From NCBI GenBank assembly GCA_015064395.1, contig SVSH01000011.1:1-64000 (forward strand): DNA of 64,000 bases. The letters run 5' to 3'. A program made the translations under genes and the position numbers. Positions 1 through 8,568 of the stretch are shown here, piece after piece. Under the pieces are notes generated by a model. It made no database searches and was not told the DNA's origin. It saw only the letters and a program-made list of their open reading frames with translations. Positions within the stretch are counted from its first letter, which is position 1. Each line of letters opens with the position of its first letter. The DNA is from Oscillospiraceae bacterium (lineage in GTDB: Bacteria; Bacillota; Clostridia; Oscillospirales; CAG-272).

Positions 1-117
1 CGAAAACTACTTGACGAAACGAACAAAAAGCCTCAAAATAGACGCATTTTAGGGCATAAAACGCACGAAAATCAAGAAAAATCGCATTTTTAACGCCACT
101 TTTACGGTAGGAAAGCA

Positions 118-161
118 CTCCTAAGGGGTAGTTACAGGTTCGATTCCTGTTGCGGGTACCA
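118..161 (+). other. 3' half of a tRNA-Arg(CCT) (anticodon loop to CCA); candidate attR of an integrative element
   Basis: CTCCTAAGGGGTAGTTACAGGTTCGATTCCTGTTGCGGGTACCA: anticodon loop CTCCTAA, 3' anticodon-stem strand GGGGT, perfect T-arm ACAGG-TTCGATT-CCTGT, acceptor TGCGGGT-A-CCA. The upstream AAGCA does not pair with GGGGT, so tRNA similarity stops at the anticodon loop. Confidence 0.7.
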
Positions 162-302
162 TCCTGTCAATAGTATTGTGTGTGAACGTTGTACCTATTG
201 ACTGGAAAGATGGCGTAACCTTCATTCACACGAGAGCGATTGTAAAGAGGGGATCGTTCCCCTCCGCCATACCAAAATCCATGTCGTATTTAACACAAAA
301 AA

Positions 303-329
303 GCCTGACGCGCGCGTCAGGCTTTTTTT
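303..329. terminator. rho-independent terminator, probably bidirectional
   Basis: GCCTGACGCG/CGCGTCAGGC palindrome flanked by A-run and T-run. Confidence 0.85.
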
Positions 330-1290
330 ATTCCAATTTCATCTCCCCGATCCCCTCAATAATCGGCGCCATGGCCTTGACCGAATAGAATTCGGTAGGC
401 GGGATGTGAGGCGTCATGGGGCAAAAGCGGACACGGATGGCGTCGCGCTTGCGGCGCACGTCGAAAAACATACCCTTGGCCCGTGCCAGTCGGCGGCATT
501 CCTCCCACTCACGGGGCAAGGGCGTGCGATTGCCGACGGGAATCTCCATCGCAGGAAGAAGCAGCTCGTCATCCGTCAAAAAGCGGGCGCTTTCCCAAAT
601 CTTCTGAGCAAATCCCCGACGCAGGCCAAGGATGAGTAGTAGCTGCATCCAAAAGGCAGTGGCCGGGTGATAGTTGCCGCCAAAGGCAACGGGAATGGGA
701 AACTCGGACAGGTGCGTTGCCGGGAGATCAACACCCAGCGCGTGCTCGATCATGCGGAAGGTCGACAGCACACGGGAAGAGAGCTGACGGCGGTCGGTGA
801 TCTGTTGTGGAGCATCGAACAGTGTCAGGACCGAGCGCCAACGCGAGAGCAGGCTTGACAGATATTCGTAGGTGTGCTCATCCACCGCGCGAAGGGACTG
901 TTCCTTCACGGCATCCGCGCCAAAAATACAAACACGATCGGAGAAGGCGTGCGCCAGTACCCGCAGCACGCTCGCCGCGCCGACGTTGGGAATAAGGGCA
1001 ATGCCCCACCCTGCTTCAACCTGTTGGCAGGAAGACAGCAACATGACGCGGTCGCTCGCAGGTAGGCGCCGGGCGGCAAAGTCGGCAGTGGGACGGGACA
1101 GATAGTCCCGTATTGTGGCGGCATCCGAGGGCGGCCACGGCGGCTCGCTCCCGGTGGCGCTGAGCAGACGGTCACCGTCCAGCAGTAACAATTCAAAATC
1201 GCAATCAAGCGCGGGCGTGGCGCTGAGCGTTGCCAGCGTCGGGCGAACCTCCAGCGCGCCGGCCGGCAAACAAGGCTCTTGATGGATCAT
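328..1290 (-). CDS. hypothetical protein (320 aa)
   Basis: long ORF directly downstream of two XRE genes on the same strand; no family recognised. Confidence 0.7.
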   Translation of the reverse strand: MIHQEPCLPAGALEVRPTLATLSATPALDCDFELLLLDGDRLLSATGSEPPWPPSDAATIRDYLSRPTADFAARRLPASDRVMLLSSCQQVEAGWGIALIPNVGAASVLRVLAHAFSDRVCIFGADAVKEQSLRAVDEHTYEYLSSLLSRWRSVLTLFDAPQQITDRRQLSSRVLSTFRMIEHALGVDLPATHLSEFPIPVAFGGNYHPATAFWMQLLLILGLRRGFAQKIWESARFLTDDELLLPAMEIPVGNRTPLPREWEECRRLARAKGMFFDVRRKRDAIRVRFCPMTPHIPPTEFYSVKAMAPIIEGIGEMKLE

Positions 1291-1542
1291 TTACCAGATC
1301 TCCTGCTCCAATGCGTCAAACTCGGGCGTAGAGAAAAATTCTCCCAGCGTCATATCCAAGCCGTCGCAGAATTTCTTGACCGTGATCAGCGAAATATCGC
1401 GGCGATCACTCTTCATCATACTATACGCAGTAGATGGAGACACGCCTGCCAAATTTGCCAACGCATTCAGGCATATATTTCTCTCCTTGCATATCTGTTC
1501 AAATCTTTGAACCACAGCATCCTTGACTCCCATGTTCATCAC
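1291..1542 (-). CDS. XRE-family helix-turn-helix regulator, copy 2
   Basis: HTH pattern LANLAGVSPSTAYSMMK; paralog of the upstream gene; start could also be 1539 or 1533. Confidence 0.85.
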   Translation of the reverse strand: MMNMGVKDAVVQRFEQICKERNICLNALANLAGVSPSTAYSMMKSDRRDISLITVKKFCDGLDMTLGEFFSTPEFDALEQEIW

Positions 1543-1785
1543 TCACCAGATCTCCTGCTCCAATGCGTCAAACTCGGGCGTGGAGAAAAATTCTCCCAGC
1601 GTCATATCCAAGCCGTCGCACAACTTTTTGATCGTCACAATAGAAATGTGGCGATATGAAGGCTTCATCATGCTATATGCCGTCGAAGGCGTGACACCGG
1701 AAAGCGTCGCCAACTCGTTGATCTTGATGTTTCGCTCCCGACAAATTTGCTGAAATCTTTGTACTACAGCGTCCTTAACACCCAT
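1543..1785 (-). CDS. XRE-family helix-turn-helix regulator, copy 1
   Basis: HTH pattern LATLSGVTPSTAYSMMK; C-terminus identical to copy 2. Confidence 0.85.
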   Translation of the reverse strand: MGVKDAVVQRFQQICRERNIKINELATLSGVTPSTAYSMMKPSYRHISIVTIKKLCDGLDMTLGEFFSTPEFDALEQEIW

Positions 1786-1977
1786 TGTGTCTTACCCTCC
1801 TACTCGGTTGTATTCTCCAACCGTATTAAGGACATTGTATCTATTTATTCGTTGCTACGTATGCGTATATACGTATATTTTGATCGTGCAAGCCGCCTTC
1901 GGCCAAAAACAGCCGTTAAAAATGCGACCTCGCCGTGACGCGAATGAAAATTTTTCTTGAACGATGCGCAACATTTC

Positions 1978-2006
1978 TTGACACCCGGCCAATACTCCTT
2001 TATAAT
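1978..2006 (+). promoter_or_regulatory. sigma-A-type promoter for ABC transporter
   Basis: TTGACA-17 nt-TATAAT. Confidence 0.8.
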
Positions 2007-2076
2007 ATTACTATTCAATCTTTTATTTCATTATGGCGCGGCCTGTCCCGCGCCCCATTATCAGAAAGGAGTCACT

Positions 2077-5000
2077 ATGCTGCAACTGAAAAACATCGTC
2101 AAGACCTATGCTGTCGGCAACGATGAAGAAAGCGTTCACGCCCTGCGCGGTGTTGATCTCGCCTTTCGTGACAGCGAATTTGTTGCGGTGCTCGGCCCGT
2201 CGGGCTGTGGAAAAACCACGCTGCTCAACATTCTCGGCGGTCTGGATCGCTATACCGAGGGCGATCTGATCATCAACGGCCGCTCGACCAAGGAATACGC
2301 CGACGCCGACTGGGACACCTACCGCAATCACTCCATTGGATTTGTCTTTCAAAGCTATAACCTCATCCCCCACCAAAGCGTGCTGGCCAACGTCGAGCTG
2401 GCACTGACGCTGTCGGGTGTTTCCCGTGCGGAACGCCGCCGCCGCGCCGTCGAGGCGCTGGAGAAGGTGGGCCTGGGTGATCAGATCCACAAAAAGCCCA
2501 ACCAGATGTCGGGAGGGCAAATGCAGCGCGTGGCCATTGCCCGCGCCCTTGTCAACGATCCTGACATTCTGCTGGCCGACGAGCCTACGGGTGCGCTGGA
2601 TACCGTCACCAGCGTGCAGATCATGGATATTCTCAAGGAGATCTCGCACGACAAGCTCATTCTGATGGTCACCCACAACCCCGACTTGGCCGAGACCTAC
2701 GCCAACCGCATCGTTCGCCTGGTCGATGGACAAGTGACGGGCGACACCAACCCCTACACAGAGGAGCAGCTGCAAAAGGACATTGAGGCGCGCGCACAGG
2801 CGTCCGTTCAAGAGGCGCCCAAGGCGAAAAAGAAAAGCAAGAAAAGCGATGACGGCACCGGCAAGGGCAAGCGCTCTATGTCGTTTGCAACGGCGCTGTC
2901 GCTGTCCTTCCAAAACCTGATGACCAAAAAGGGACGGACGCTTCTGACCTCCTTTGCGGGAAGCATCGGTATCATCGGCATCGCCCTCATTCTGGCGCTG
3001 TCCAATGGTGTCAACCTGTTCATAGAAGGCGTGCAAGAGGATACGCTGTCCACCTATCCGCTGACCATCCAAAAGGAGACGCAGGATATTGCCGCTATGC
3101 TGGGTGCCATGACCGCAGTGGATAACGACACGGACTACTCAAACTCGGGCATGATCCACGTGGATGACTCGCTGGGCACTATGATGTCTGCCATGAGTGC
3201 AACCGTCAGCAATAACCTGACCGCCTTCAAGGCGTATTTGGATGAGCACGCCGATGAGCTTGATCCATACCTCAACGACATCCGATATACCTACGATTTC
3301 GATCTGCAGGTGTTCACCTCGGACGGAAAGACACAGGTCAATCCCACTGCCGTATTCGAGAGCATGGGTGACGCCTTCGCGGGTATGAGTCAGATGATGT
3401 CAGCCTCCGGCATGGGCGGCATGGGTATCATGTCCGAAATGATCGACAATCAGAAGCTGCTTGAACAGCAGTATGATGTGGTCGCAGGCGAGTGGCCCGA
3501 TGAGGCAAACGAGGTCGTACTGGTCATCAGCGGCAACAATCAGATCAGCAAAATGACGCTGTATATGCTGGGCGTGCTCGATCAGAGCGAGCTTGAGGAC
3601 ATCGTGAAGGATCTGATGACCGAAGGTAAATACGACAACACGCCACTGGACCCCTATTCCTACGATGATTTTCTGAATATGACCTTCCGTCTGCTCAACA
3701 CCTCCGACTTCTTCACGGAAAAGGAAGGCATGAGCTATACCGTTGACGGTGTGACCTATCCTGTATGGCAGGATGTCCGCGACGATATGTTGAATTACGA
3801 TCAGGCCTCCTTTGTCACCGAGCATGGCATCGAGCTTAAGATCAGCGGTATCGTTCGCCCCCAAAAGGGTGCCGCTGCGACCTCCATCTCGGGCGCCATC
3901 GGCTATACCCGAGCGCTGACCAATTATATCTTGGAGGAGAACGAAAAGAGCGCTGTGCTCAACCAGCAAAAGGCAACGCCCGAGTACAACGTGCTCACCG
4001 GCCTGAAATTTGAGCGCACCGTTTATACCAAAGAAAATATCAACGAGCTGATCCGCACCATTGACAACGCTACCATGGAGGCCCTCTACGCTTTTATGAC
4101 CGAGCAGATCCACGGCATCTTTGCCGAAAATCCGCCCGTCAACGCCCAGAGCTTTGTCGGCTTTGCCGCCATTATGTCGGACGAACAGCTGAGCACGCTG
4201 GTGGGTAGTATGATGCAGATCGTTTCCCAAAAGGATCCCACCGGATTTATGCTCAAAGCCCTGTGCGATCAGCTCAGCGACGAAACGCTGGCCGTCTCGC
4301 CCCAAAATCTGCTGCGTGTTCTCCCTATCCTGAGCATCGAGAAAAAGATGGGCGCTGTTATGGGCCTGTCCCAGATGTGCGGCGAGGAGGCCATGGCCGA
4401 GATCTACTCCTACATGAACGATCAGCTCATGCTCATGTCGGTAGATGCATCTAACTTCACCATGCTGCTGCAGATGATGGACGACGAGCAGTTCAATACG
4501 CTGCAGGATACGCTCTACGACCTCGCTCCCCAAACCGACGCCACACTGGATTCCAACCTCAAGCTGATGGGCGATGCCGAAAAAGCGACCCCCTCGTCCA
4601 TCAACCTGTACGCCGTAGACTTTGAATCCAAGGAATATTTGGAGACCTTCATCGATCAGTATAACGACAGCCGCGAGGATGATAAAGACAAGCTGCGTTA
4701 CACTGACATTGTGGGCAACATGATGTCCTCGGTGACCATCATCGTCGATGCGATCTCCTACGTGCTCATCGCGTTCGTTTCCATTTCGCTGGTGGTATCC
4801 TCTATCATGATCGGTATCATCACCTATATCTCGGTGCTGGAGCGTACCAAGGAGATCGGCATCCTGCGCGCCATCGGCGCCTCCAAGCGCGACGTCTCCC
4901 GCGTCTTCAACGCCGAGACGCTCATCATCGGCTTTGCCGCCGGCGCGATCGGTATCCTGTTCACCATCCTTGCCTGCATTCCCATTACCCTCATTTTGCG

Positions 5001-5157
5001 GAGTGCAACCGGCATCGCCAGCATCACGGCCGCTCTGCCCGGAGCAGGTGCGATCGCCCTTGTGATCATCAGCATGGTACTGACCCTCATTGCGGGTCTC
5101 TTCCCTGCCGGCATGGCCGCTCGCAAGGATCCCGTGATTGCTCTGCGCAGCGAATAA
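2077..5157 (+). CDS. MacB-like ABC transporter, fused ATPase + FtsX-type permease
   Basis: Walker [10 protein letters not shown], signature [16 protein letters not shown]-terminal FtsX permease; RBS AGAAAGGAG before ATG 2077 (track ORF starts earlier). Confidence 0.93.
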   Translation: MLQLKNIVKTYAVGNDEESVHALRGVDLAFRDSEFVAVLGPSGCGKTTLLNILGGLDRYTEGDLIINGRSTKEYADADWDTYRNHSIGFVFQSYNLIPHQSVLANVELALTLSGVSRAERRRRAVEALEKVGLGDQIHKKPNQMSGGQMQRVAIARALVNDPDILLADEPTGALDTVTSVQIMDILKEISHDKLILMVTHNPDLAETYANRIVRLVDGQVTGDTNPYTEEQLQKDIEARAQASVQEAPKAKKKSKKSDDGTGKGKRSMSFATALSLSFQNLMTKKGRTLLTSFAGSIGIIGIALILALSNGVNLFIEGVQEDTLSTYPLTIQKETQDIAAMLGAMTAVDNDTDYSNSGMIHVDDSLGTMMSAMSATVSNNLTAFKAYLDEHADELDPYLNDIRYTYDFDLQVFTSDGKTQVNPTAVFESMGDAFAGMSQMMSASGMGGMGIMSEMIDNQKLLEQQYDVVAGEWPDEANEVVLVISGNNQISKMTLYMLGVLDQSELEDIVKDLMTEGKYDNTPLDPYSYDDFLNMTFRLLNTSDFFTEKEGMSYTVDGVTYPVWQDVRDDMLNYDQASFVTEHGIELKISGIVRPQKGAAATSISGAIGYTRALTNYILEENEKSAVLNQQKATPEYNVLTGLKFERTVYTKENINELIRTIDNATMEALYAFMTEQIHGIFAENPPVNAQSFVGFAAIMSDEQLSTLVGSMMQIVSQKDPTGFMLKALCDQLSDETLAVSPQNLLRVLPILSIEKKMGAVMGLSQMCGEEAMAEIYSYMNDQLMLMSVDASNFTMLLQMMDDEQFNTLQDTLYDLAPQTDATLDSNLKLMGDAEKATPSSINLYAVDFESKEYLETFIDQYNDSREDDKDKLRYTDIVGNMMSSVTIIVDAISYVLIAFVSISLVVSSIMIGIITYISVLERTKEIGILRAIGASKRDVSRVFNAETLIIGFAAGAIGILFTILACIPITLILRSATGIASITAALPGAGAIALVIISMVLTLIAGLFPAGMAARKDPVIALRSE

Positions 5158-5186
5158 AATACGCATCTGCGTATATCATACCACTA

Positions 5187-5223
5187 AACTCCGCCATTTG
5201 CAACAGATGGCGGAGTTTTTTTA
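5187..5223 (+). terminator. rho-independent terminator
   Basis: AACTCCGCCAT...ATGGCGGAGTT followed by T-run. Confidence 0.9.
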
Positions 5224-5351
5224 TCTGCGCGCATATGTTGCAAAAACTTGCAAAAAATATAAAATTTATACATTTCGCCCATGACATTTTTTTAGAAAAA
5301 GATGGTATAATATATAGTGTGGAAACAGAAAAATGCCGGGGAGGGATCGCA

Positions 5352-5861
5352 ATGTTCGAATTGGATAGTTACGTCATATACGGGATGCAGGGCGCTTGCC
5401 GCATCTGCGAAAAGCGGCGCGAGAACTTTACGGGTGAGGAGAAGGATTATTATACCCTGTCGCCCGTGGACGACCCTAAAATGGTCATTTACGTCCCCTT
5501 GGATTCGCAAGCCCTGACCGCGCAAATGCGGCCCTTGATGTCCCGCGAGGAGGTCGACCGCCTCATTTCCGAGGCTTGCGTGGCCGGCACGCTGGAATGG
5601 ATCAACGACCCTCGCTCGCGCAGTGAACACTTCCGCAGTATTCTCCAAAGCGGCGACCGCCATAGCCTCTTCCGCCTGCTCCGCACCATCCGCCTGCGCC
5701 GCGAGGAGCAGGAGGCGATCGGGCGCAAGCTGTACGCCGCCGACGAGATGGTCTATCAGAAGGCCGAGCGACTGCTGCACGGCGAGATCGCCCTCATTCT
5801 TCGCATCCGCCCTGAGGAGGTCCAAGACTATATCCGCACCCGTCTGCCGGCCGAAGGATAA
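5352..5861 (+). CDS. CarD/CdnL-family transcriptional regulator
   Basis: N-terminal CarD-like sequence (YVIYGMQGACRICEKRRENF...YYTLSPVDDPKMVIYVPLD) and helical C-terminus; start at internal Met. Confidence 0.8.
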   Translation: MFELDSYVIYGMQGACRICEKRRENFTGEEKDYYTLSPVDDPKMVIYVPLDSQALTAQMRPLMSREEVDRLISEACVAGTLEWINDPRSRSEHFRSILQSGDRHSLFRLLRTIRLRREEQEAIGRKLYAADEMVYQKAERLLHGEIALILRIRPEEVQDYIRTRLPAEG

Positions 5862-5905
5862 ACCCGCGCCACAGCATGGATTTTTGAACTTTTTTCAAAA
5901 AATCC

Positions 5906-5934
5906 TTGACAATCTTGCCAACATGTGCTATACT
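5906..5934 (+). promoter_or_regulatory. promoter of tRNA-Lys
   Basis: TTGACA-17 nt-TATACT. Confidence 0.8.
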
Positions 5935-5954
5935 TACCGAGCTGCAAGACATCC

Positions 5955-6031
5955 TGACTCATTAGCTCAGGCGGTAGAGCACTTGACTTTTAATCAAGGT
6001 GTCCGGGGTTCGATTCCCCGATGGGTCACCA
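5955..6031 (+). tRNA. tRNA-Lys (TTT)
   Basis: complete cloverleaf, anticodon loop CTTTTAA, encoded CCA. Confidence 0.97.
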
Positions 6032-6036
6032 ACAAA

Positions 6037-6070
6037 CAAAGAGACCTGCCTTCATGGCAGGTCTCTTTGT
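6037..6070 (+). terminator. terminator after tRNA-Lys
   Basis: CAAAGAGACCTGCC-TTCA-TGGCAGGTCTCTTTG. Confidence 0.85.
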
Positions 6071-6205
6071 TTGTTAGAGATCTTGAAGCGAATGGAACCC
6101 CACAAATCCGCAGGATTTGCTTGTTTTGCGCAAGATGGAAGAACACTTTTTTGCTCTCTTTGGGCGCAAAACGCGGTTCTGATTCCCCGATGGGTCACCA
6201 ACAAA

Positions 6206-6234
6206 AGGCATGCACCATCCGGTGTATGCCTTTT
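6206..6234 (+). terminator. terminator after duplicated tRNA-Lys 3' end
   Basis: AGGCATGCACC-ATCC-GGTGTATGCCT then TTTT. Confidence 0.8.
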
Positions 6235-6360
6235 GTTGTCCCCCGGGGATGAGAAGCCCGCTGAAAGAATATCGTCCTCGCCCTGCGAGGCGCGGGTGTC
6301 CAGCCCGCGAGATATTCTTTTTTGCGCTCGCGCCGTGCGCGAGGGCGGGGTTCGATTCCC

Positions 6361-6740
6361 CGCGGCGCATATCATTCCCCTAACTTTTATACTCTCGTTA
6401 CGCCGCCTCCAATATTCCGTTTCGTTCCGAAACGAAATATTGCTATAGTACCTCACAAGGGGGAGCTCCCCGCGGCGCATATAATCTCCCTAGCTTTCTT
6501 ACTTCCATTACGCCGCCTTCAATATTCCGTTTCGTCCGAAACGAAATATTGCCATAGTACCTCACAAGGAGGAGCTCCCCGCGGCGCATATAATTTCCCT
6601 AACTTTTATACTCTCGTCCCGCCGCCACCAAAATTCCGTTTCGTTCCGAAACGAAATATTGCCATAGTACCTCACAAGGGGGAGCCACCCGCAGCGCATA
6701 TATTTTCCCCTTTTTTTAGTTTCGTTCCGCCGCTCCCAAA
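6361..6740 (+). repeat. tandem array, three complete units of about 110 bp plus a partial fourth, beginning at a tRNA-like 3' end
   Basis: CG(C/A)GGCGCATAT boundary at 6361, 6471, 6580 and 6690 (last copy CGCAGCGCAT); each full unit contains the hairpin AATATTCCGTTTCG..CGAAACGAAATATT (last unit AAATTCCGTTTCG). Confidence 0.9.
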
Positions 6741-6745
6741 CGCAA

Positions 6746-6776
6746 CAAGACCGCCGCATATGCGGCGGTCTTGTCT
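6746..6776. terminator. terminator
   Basis: AAGACCGCCGCATATGCGGCGGTCTT palindrome. Confidence 0.85.
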
Positions 6777-6805
6777 CATGTTTTGGCGAAGACCAAGATC
6801 AGATC

Positions 6806-8317
6806 TTATTCCTCGTCGGCTACGTAATCGGGATCGTTATACTTTTTATACAGCTCGTTGATCTTCTCAAGGGTCTCCTCGCGCTCATTCAGCCATTTAT
6901 CCCAGTGAGAAGCAACACCCGTGGTGCCGTCATTCGTAATACGAAGCACCTTGTCGGTCAGGTGTTCAGGATCATACAGGAAGCCCAAGTCATAGATACG
7001 GTTGGAGAAGATGAGCGCCAGAATGTCCTTGGACTCCTGGTCCTTGGCACCTCTGTCCTGCAGAACGACCTCGAACAGGTCAGGATAGATCTCATAGTAG
7101 GAATAGTAGCCCAACAGCTCCAGCGTTGCGCCGATCATTTCACGGTTTTCAACGTTAGCGATCGGAACAGCAAAGATGGAGTCACCGTAGCCGGATACCT
7201 GGCTGTAATACTGCTCCTGATCCTCGGAATACATGGGAATAGGAAGAATACCGTAGGGAGACTGCATCTCACGCATGGAAAGGCAAGCCTTCGCTTTACC
7301 AAAGGTAAACAGGGCCTGGTCGTTATCAAACTTGGGCAGCTCGCTGTCGTTTCTGTGAATCCAGGTATTATAGAAGAAATCCTGATACATCATGTCTTCC
7401 AGAATATCAAGCATAACGTCGGTGGTCGTATCATTCGAAGCATAGCTGTAGTAGTACTCTTTTTCTTCCTCATCAAACTTCAAAAAACTGTTGCCCGAAC
7501 CGATGTAAAGGAACTGTACAGGGTCGTCGCCGCTGACGACGCCAAACTGGTCGTTGTGGTCCCAGGTGTCGTCACCGTTGAGGTCACCGGCAGCCCATGC
7601 GATCTCGGCATACTCTGCCATTTTTTCCATTGTCCAGGTCTTGTTGTCGACCGACTGGTAAAGGTCAGTAATACCCAAATCCTCTGCCATGGGAAGGTTG
7701 TAGAATACCATAGCCGTCGCGCCTTTGTCCAAAAGCAGCATATCGGAAACGGCAAACTCAATGAAGTTGCCAATGCTGTAGCTCTCGATGGCACTGTCGA
7801 CCCACCAGGGATGCTCGAAGTCAATGAACTCAATATCGTTGAGGTTCATAAAGTAGTCTCTGCAGACCATAGTCTGTGCCGCGTAAGAGAAGTAGTCGAC
7901 CAGCTGATAATCGGTACCGCTGGTGATGTGGATGGTCTCATACGTTTTGGCAAAATCCTTGTGAGCCAGGTTTTCGTTCAGCAGCTCGATGCCATAAAAC
8001 TGCTCCAGCCAAGCAGCACGCTCAAAAACGTCGTTACCAATCAAGTCGCCGGGGCGGTTTTCCATACCCGTAGAGGGAACGATCTCGTCCCAAACCAACC
8101 AGTCGCCTTCCTCATAGTGCAATACGGTGAAGGTGGTACCCTCGGGGTACTTCTCAACGGTTACGCCGTGGTCCACACGATCCTCACCGCCAATGTCGCC
8201 GAACTCATTGTCGCCAGGTTCTTCGCCGGGTCCCGTGGTGGGGCCACAAGCGATCAGACCGAGACCCATGACCAGAACGAGAGCCAAGAGAACCAAACGC
8301 GTCATCATGGTTTTCAT
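6806..8317 (-). CDS. extracellular solute-binding lipoprotein (ABC sugar-binding type)
   Basis: signal peptide with lipobox LIAC; solute-binding-like sequence including DLNGDDTWDHNDQFG. Confidence 0.8.
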   Translation of the reverse strand: MKTMMTRLVLLALVLVMGLGLIACGPTTGPGEEPGDNEFGDIGGEDRVDHGVTVEKYPEGTTFTVLHYEEGDWLVWDEIVPSTGMENRPGDLIGNDVFERAAWLEQFYGIELLNENLAHKDFAKTYETIHITSGTDYQLVDYFSYAAQTMVCRDYFMNLNDIEFIDFEHPWWVDSAIESYSIGNFIEFAVSDMLLLDKGATAMVFYNLPMAEDLGITDLYQSVDNKTWTMEKMAEYAEIAWAAGDLNGDDTWDHNDQFGVVSGDDPVQFLYIGSGNSFLKFDEEEKEYYYSYASNDTTTDVMLDILEDMMYQDFFYNTWIHRNDSELPKFDNDQALFTFGKAKACLSMREMQSPYGILPIPMYSEDQEQYYSQVSGYGDSIFAVPIANVENREMIGATLELLGYYSYYEIYPDLFEVVLQDRGAKDQESKDILALIFSNRIYDLGFLYDPEHLTDKVLRITNDGTTGVASHWDKWLNEREETLEKINELYKKYNDPDYVADEE

Positions 8318-8498
8318 ACTAAAAAATCCTTTCAGCTTATGTATTTGGGGCTCGTATCCCTATGCGCTTCAAGCAAAAGAGGATACAATGCCACACCTTA
8401 ACAACATTATAACAGATTTTTCAATCCTTGTCAATTCAAAACCCGGTTTTTTACAAAAAATATTTGTAAACTTATTTCCCCACCGCCGCCTCCTTTGC

Positions 8499-8527
8499 TT
8501 GACAAAGAAAGGGCTATATGTTATAAT
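8499..8527 (+). promoter_or_regulatory. sigma-A promoter of PFK gene
   Basis: TTGACA-17 nt-TATAAT. Confidence 0.85.
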
Positions 8528-8568
8528 TATACTGTATATTTGTATGATCCGACGAAAGGATGGGAACC

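Larger units (their letters stand above)
6012..6238 (+). mobile_element. tRNA-3'-end-duplicating mini-element at tRNA-Lys (about 169-bp unit)
   Basis: 25-bp direct repeat GATTCCCCGATGGGTCACCAACAAA at 6012-6036 and 6181-6205, each followed by a terminator hairpin; internal TTTTGCGC/GCGCAAAA stem. Confidence 0.55.

Noticed and set aside
6361-6740. CRISPR array
   Set aside because: Units of about 110 bp are repeated head-to-tail without unique spacers and there are no cas genes.
5999-6861. ORFs spanning tRNA-Lys and the tandem array
   Set aside because: Overlap a tRNA, terminators and 110-bp repeats; repetitive peptides mirror the DNA repeat.
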